Shown in pieces: positions 22,297-25,025 of a DNA stretch of 25,025 nucleotides (its first letter is position 1; every line of letters begins with the position of its first letter). This stretch comes from DATJLQ01 sp035509415 (GTDB lineage: Bacteria; Pseudomonadota; Alphaproteobacteria; JACZXZ01). The notes under the pieces were generated by a model that had not been told where the DNA came from, made no database searches, and was given only the letters and a program-made list of their open reading frames with translations. The stretch spans positions 1 through 25,025 of the forward strand of contig DATJLQ010000161.1 of the NCBI GenBank assembly GCA_035509415.1, read 5' to 3'. The position numbers and the translations under genes were made by a program.

Positions 22297-23601
22297 ATGT
22301 TCTACGTTTCGACGGTCGGCAGCACCGCCAGCCTCTGGTTCGCCCGCGCGCTCAGCATGCACCCGGAGATCAACTGCTTCCATGGCGTGCGCTCGCTCGC
22401 GCCGCAAAACGGGGACTCGACGTCGAAGGAATTCGTGAGGTCGCTCACGCACCTTTATTTCCTGTGCCAGGGCGAGAAGGTGTTCGGCTCGATCCACGGC
22501 TACGACGGCTCGGATATCGAGCCCGAGATCAGGGCGATCGAAGGCGCCTATGCGGGCATGATCCGGCACCCGATCGCCCGGATCCATTCGCTCTTCCACC
22601 GCGAGGTGCCGCTCATCGGAACGCTGGAGCTTCCGCCCGAGGACATCTATCGGCCGTTCCGCGAGGGCGCGTTGCCCGATTTCCACTTCGACGATTTCGG
22701 CATCCATTTCAATCCTTATGCGCGCTGCTTCTACACCTTGTGCGTGCGCACGATCGATCAGGATACCTGGATGCTCGAGCGGCTCGACGAGGCGCAGATC
22801 TTCCGTTTCGAGCGCTTGGTCGCCGAGCGCGATTATTTCCGCGCCTGCTTCGAGACGATCGCCGAAGGATGCCGTCACGTGATGGAGATCAACCCGCGCC
22901 GGCCCGGCCCACCGCGCCTCAAGGCGACGGAGCGCTATCTCGACAAAGTGTTCGCCATGGGCGTGGTCAACCCCAAGAACACCGGCGCGACCGAGGTCGA
23001 GGAAATCTTCGCGGCCTGGCCGCCGTTCTTCAAACACATCTTCACGACCGCCCTCAAGGCCTATGGCGGGCCCGCGGCGGTCGAGCGCTATGCGCGCTTC
23101 GGCTATGCGCTGCCCAAGCTCTCGGACGCGGCAGCGCCGGTGCCGGCGCCCGAGCCCACGGGCCCGGCGGCGCCCGTGCGCATCGTCTACGACCAGGTCG
23201 GCTCGGTCAGCAACATGGTGCCGGCGCGCGTGCAGGCGGTCCGGCGCTCCGACGGCTCCGCCTTTCTCGGCCAATATTTCACGCCGAGCCGGCCCGGTGC
23301 CACGCTCGAGATCAGAATCAAGGCCAACGCCTTCGCGGCCGAGGAGAATGCGGTCGCGTTGGCGCTGTTCGTCAACAACCGGCTGAACCCCGCTTATTTC
23401 GAGGTCAAGCCGGTCGCCGCCGGGGGATGGGCGCAATTCTCGCACCGGTTCCGAATCCCGGGCGAGCCGCCGAGCGGCGTCGCGTTCGAGGCGCGCATCG
23501 GCCCGACGCGCCCGGGCACCGTGATCATCAACGGGCCCGACGGCCAACCGCCCGACAAGATCGGCTTTCCCGAGTTGACCATCGCCGAGCTCGAGGCGTG
23601 A
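22297..23601 (+). CDS. sulfotransferase-like protein with C-terminal beta module
   Basis: A 434-residue protein. The N-terminal domain (1-275) resembles PAPS-dependent sulfotransferases: FYVSTVGSTASLWFARAL (2-19) matches the 5'-phosphosulfate-binding loop at the extreme N-terminus, and GMIRHPIARIHSLF (87-100), with Arg90 and Ser98, matches the 3'-phosphate-binding R-x(7)-S element. Such enzymes sulfate sugar hydroxyls in the cytosol. A proline/alanine linker (278-293) leads to the beta module (297-432: FLGQYFTP; ANAFAAEENAVALALF; VKPVAAGG; ARIGPTRPGTVIINGP). ATG 22297 is preferred over the in-frame TTG 22276 because of its GAAGGCAGG site and because the P-loop then begins at once. The usual lysine of the P-loop is not obvious (TVGSTASL), so activity or donor could differ. 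Confidence 0.78.
   Translation: MFYVSTVGSTASLWFARALSMHPEINCFHGVRSLAPQNGDSTSKEFVRSLTHLYFLCQGEKVFGSIHGYDGSDIEPEIRAIEGAYAGMIRHPIARIHSLFHREVPLIGTLELPPEDIYRPFREGALPDFHFDDFGIHFNPYARCFYTLCVRTIDQDTWMLERLDEAQIFRFERLVAERDYFRACFETIAEGCRHVMEINPRRPGPPRLKATERYLDKVFAMGVVNPKNTGATEVEEIFAAWPPFFKHIFTTALKAYGGPAAVERYARFGYALPKLSDAAAPVPAPEPTGPAAPVRIVYDQVGSVSNMVPARVQAVRRSDGSAFLGQYFTPSRPGATLEIRIKANAFAAEENAVALALFVNNRLNPAYFEVKPVAAGGWAQFSHRFRIPGEPPSGVAFEARIGPTRPGTVIINGPDGQPPDKIGFPELTIAELEA
23185..23592 (+). other. beta module copy D (in sulfotransferase-like protein)
   Basis: Residues 297-432. Signature elements are VGSVSNMVPARV, GSAFLGQYFTP, IKANAFAAEENAVALALF, EVKPVAAGGWAQF, EARIGPTRPGTVIINGP. The opening IVYDQVGSV matches IVYKSIGTV in copy E, so D and E form a sub-pair and their genes are neighbours. 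Confidence 0.88.
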
Positions 23602-23853
23602 GGCACGGGGGCCGCTCCCTTGCGGCGGCGGCAGGGTGGCGATCGACGCGCCGCCGGCCGATCCCAACCTGACCGACCCGCATCGCGACGCGCGTTTCCT
23701 CGGCCGATATCCGAGGCTAATATCCGGCCGCGACCGGTCCGACGCTCATCCATACCCAGGCGCCGGCGCCATGAGACAGGATCGGAGGCGCGACGCCATG
23801 CCGAGAGCAGCCGCCCGGCCCGAGCGATGCGCCGCGGCGCGCGGGAGTGCCCC

Positions 23854-24162
23854 ATGAATCGCGAGCGCTGGAGCAACCCGATCGCCAACGCCATGCTCGC
23901 GCTCGCGGCGGCCGGATTGGTCTCCGCGATCGCGACCCTGCTCCGGGCGGCGCCCGGCGCGGTCGATCCCTGGGCCCTGGTCCTCGTCCTCCTGGCGATC
24001 GCGGCCGCGTTCCTCGCGCTCGCGATCCTGCTCGACTTCCCCGGCAAGCCGTGGCTCGCGCGCATCGCGGTCGCCGCGATCCTGCTCCTGGGCTTGATCG
24101 AATTGCTGCTGCGCCTTGCGGGGCTTGGCCTCGGTCAATTCGTCGGGAGCCTGCTCGGGTGA
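23854..24162 (+). CDS. small three-helix membrane protein of unknown function
   Basis: A 102-residue hydrophobic protein with three predicted membrane segments (about 12-30, 40-60 and 68-90), rich in Ala and Leu. A cytosolic basic N-terminus MNRERW is likely, followed by short loops containing RAAPGAVDPW and DFPGKPWLAR. I recognise no family. The ATG has a good GGGAG site eight bases upstream; the frame is open further upstream to 23620 but that part is arginine-rich and lacks a ribosome binding site. It lies 252 bp after the sulfotransferase-like gene and 177 bp before the truncated module protein, which also begins with three membrane helices. High-GC Ala/Leu-rich frames can arise by chance, but the ribosome binding site and the loop pattern favour a real gene. 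Confidence 0.65.
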   Translation: MNRERWSNPIANAMLALAAAGLVSAIATLLRAAPGAVDPWALVLVLLAIAAAFLALAILLDFPGKPWLARIAVAAILLLGLIELLLRLAGLGLGQFVGSLLG

Positions 24163-24339
24163 CGGACGGCATGAGCCGGGCCCGGCTCGACGGTTCCGGC
24201 TAGATCCGTTTGCGGTCGCGCTTGCGGATGCGGCCGGGACGTAGGACCTTGGCACCGGCACGGGCGCGCCACCGCCGTCGAGGCCGCTTAACGTGCCGAC
24301 CGGACCGGGGTCGCCGGGCTCGGATCTAGGGAGCGTCGC
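24163..24339 (+). other. 177-bp gap with a perfect 16-bp palindrome
   Basis: The gap separates two membrane-protein genes. GAGCCGGGCCCGGCTC at 24173-24188 is a perfect palindrome ten bases after the upstream stop codon. It could form a hairpin in RNA or bind a dimeric protein, but it has no loop and no following T-tract, so it is not a standard terminator. TAGGGAG at 24327-24333 is a good ribosome binding site for the next gene. Confidence 0.4.
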
Positions 24340-25025
24340 ATGCAGATCGGCCGTCCTTTCACCTTTTCGAATTTCCTGCTTGCGATCGCGCTCGTCGCGG
24401 TCGTGGCCGGCGCCTGGCGGCTCACCCAGGTCGCGGCAATTCATTTCAGCCTTTGGACCTCGGCCGTCGCCGCCGCGATGATCGTCACGGCGCTCCTGCT
24501 CGGCTGCCTGTTCGTGCGCTTCAAGGCCAAGGGCAAAGTGGCGCTGCTCGCCGTCGCCCTCGCGGCGACCGCGCTCGTCGGCAATTACGTCATGGCCGCG
24601 ACCGGCCACGATGTCCGGCCCGCCGCCGCGCCGAGCCATGCCGGCGTTACGCAGCTGGCGGCGGCGACGCCGACGCCGACGCTGCCCGCGCTGTCGAATG
24701 CCCAATCGTCGAATGCCCAATCGTCGAATGCCCAATCGTCGAATGCCGGCTCGTCCAACGCCCGGCCGCCGGTCGAGATCGTCTACAAATCGATCGGCAC
24801 CGTCGCCGCCATCATGCCGGCGCGGAATCCGCAGCCGAACCAGGGTGCGGCCTTCTTGGGCGTCGCCGTCGCGCCGCTTCACGTGCCCGCGACGCTCCAT
24901 GTCCGGCTCACGGCCAACGCCTATGCGGCCCAAGCCAACGAGGTGGTGCTCGCGATCTTCCGCTCCGGCCAGGCGCCGGCACTCAAGGTCGAGACCAAGC
25001 CGGTCGCGGCCGACGGCCGGGTCTA
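24340..25025 (+). CDS. membrane-anchored beta-module protein (truncated by window end)
   Basis: The first 228 codons of a protein that runs off the window. Residues 1-87 hold three membrane helices (about 11-30, 37-59 and 67-87). The strongly basic loop RFKAKGK (60-66) should be cytosolic by the positive-inside rule, which places the N-terminus inside and everything after residue 88 outside. A linker rich in Ala, Pro, Thr, Ser and Asn follows, containing a five-residue repeat S-N-A-Q-S (119-138). The recurring beta module starts at about residue 147 (IVYKSIGTVAAIMPARN; GAAFLGVAVAP; TANAYAAQANEVVLAIF; ETKPVAADGRV) and is cut before its RIGP element. The start ATG is preceded by TAGGGAG. What follows the module cannot be seen. 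It may display the module on the periplasmic side of the inner membrane. Confidence 0.82.
   Translation, partial: MQIGRPFTFSNFLLAIALVAVVAGAWRLTQVAAIHFSLWTSAVAAAMIVTALLLGCLFVRFKAKGKVALLAVALAATALVGNYVMAATGHDVRPAAAPSHAGVTQLAAATPTPTLPALSNAQSSNAQSSNAQSSNAGSSNARPPVEIVYKSIGTVAAIMPARNPQPNQGAAFLGVAVAPLHVPATLHVRLTANAYAAQANEVVLAIFRSGQAPALKVETKPVAADGRV
24694..24768 (+). repeat. 15-bp tandem repeat encoding an SNAQS linker
   Basis: Three identical 15-bp units TCGAATGCCCAATCG (24694-24708, 24709-24723, 24724-24738) are followed by two degenerate ones (TCGAATGCCGGCTCG at 24739-24753 and TCCAACGCCCGGCCG at 24754-24768). The unit length is a multiple of three, so copy-number changes keep the frame and only lengthen or shorten the linker between the membrane anchor and the beta module. 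Confidence 0.93.
24778..25025 (+). other. beta module copy E, partial (in membrane protein)
   Basis: From residue 147 to the window end. IVYKSIGTVAAIMPARN, GAAFLGVAVAP, TANAYAAQANEVVLAIF and TKPVAADGRV are present; the RIGP-x-x-PGT end lies beyond the window. Confidence 0.85.

Noticed and set aside
23611..23626. Stem-loop GCCGC-TCCCTT-GCGGC after the sulfotransferase-like gene
   Set aside because: The five-pair stem is followed by more GC-rich sequence and no T-run, so a terminator cannot be supported; such short stems are expected by chance at this GC content.

Overview
The window is GC-rich (roughly two-thirds or more G+C) and densely coding, with strong third-position GC, GTG/ATG starts and Shine-Dalgarno-like GGAG motifs. 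The gene content (FkbM methyltransferases, an SxtJ/DUF5989/carbamoyltransferase set, SPASM radical SAM protein, GmhA-like isomerase) fits a surface-polysaccharide or protein-glycan locus of an alphaproteobacterium, perhaps of the Rhodospirillales. The taxonomic call is inference. No transposase, integrase, CRISPR array or phage gene was seen.

Layout. (1) 67-141: tRNA-Thr(GGT), whose CCA end runs into four tandem 16-bp repeats. (2) 253-5738, minus strand: a co-oriented run reading radical SAM/SPASM protein, putative GT-B-like glycosyltransferase, GmhA-like SIS isomerase, a two-domain protein (beta module plus sialate-O-acetylesterase-like SGNH hydrolase) and an FkbM methyltransferase. (3) 6018-6497, plus: a lone Nudix hydrolase. 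(4) 6518-12974, minus: a compact operon in the order GT-like, FkbM plus beta module, FkbM, GT-like, i.e. two GT-like proteins flanking two paralogous FkbM methyltransferases. (5) 13228-15659, plus: SxtJ-like membrane protein, 50-residue DUF5989 protein, and a NodU/TobZ/SxtI-type carbamoyltransferase. (6) 15680-19901, minus: a 957-residue GT-like protein with two beta modules, then a membrane-anchored SGNH-hydrolase-like protein. (7) 20264-25025, plus: a third long GT-like paralogue, a sulfotransferase-like protein with a C-terminal beta module, a small three-helix membrane protein, and a truncated three-helix membrane protein carrying a sixth beta module.

The most striking signal is a beta-rich module of about 135 residues that I do not recognise. 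It occurs six times in five proteins, joined to unrelated catalytic domains (SGNH esterase, FkbM methyltransferase, GT-like protein, sulfotransferase) and to a membrane anchor. Its signatures are a G-x(3)-LG-x(2)-F-x-P opening, an A-N-A-Y-x(4)-N-E-V-V-L-A-I-F core, a K/Q-P-V-A-A-G strand and a closing R-I-G-P-x-R-P-G-T-x-x-x-N-G-P. The second signal is a family of four GT-A-like proteins. The three long members share the N-terminal domain and a C-terminal degenerate Rossmann/methyltransferase-like domain but have different middles: two beta modules, a coiled coil, or a short linker.

Taken together the locus encodes the usual decorations of a glycan (methyl, carbamoyl, acetyl removal or transfer, sulfate) plus sugar supply and transfer. 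The shared module is my candidate for a common recognition or scaffolding element that brings these enzymes to one substrate or complex. That role is inference; its recurrence is visible directly in the translated sequence.
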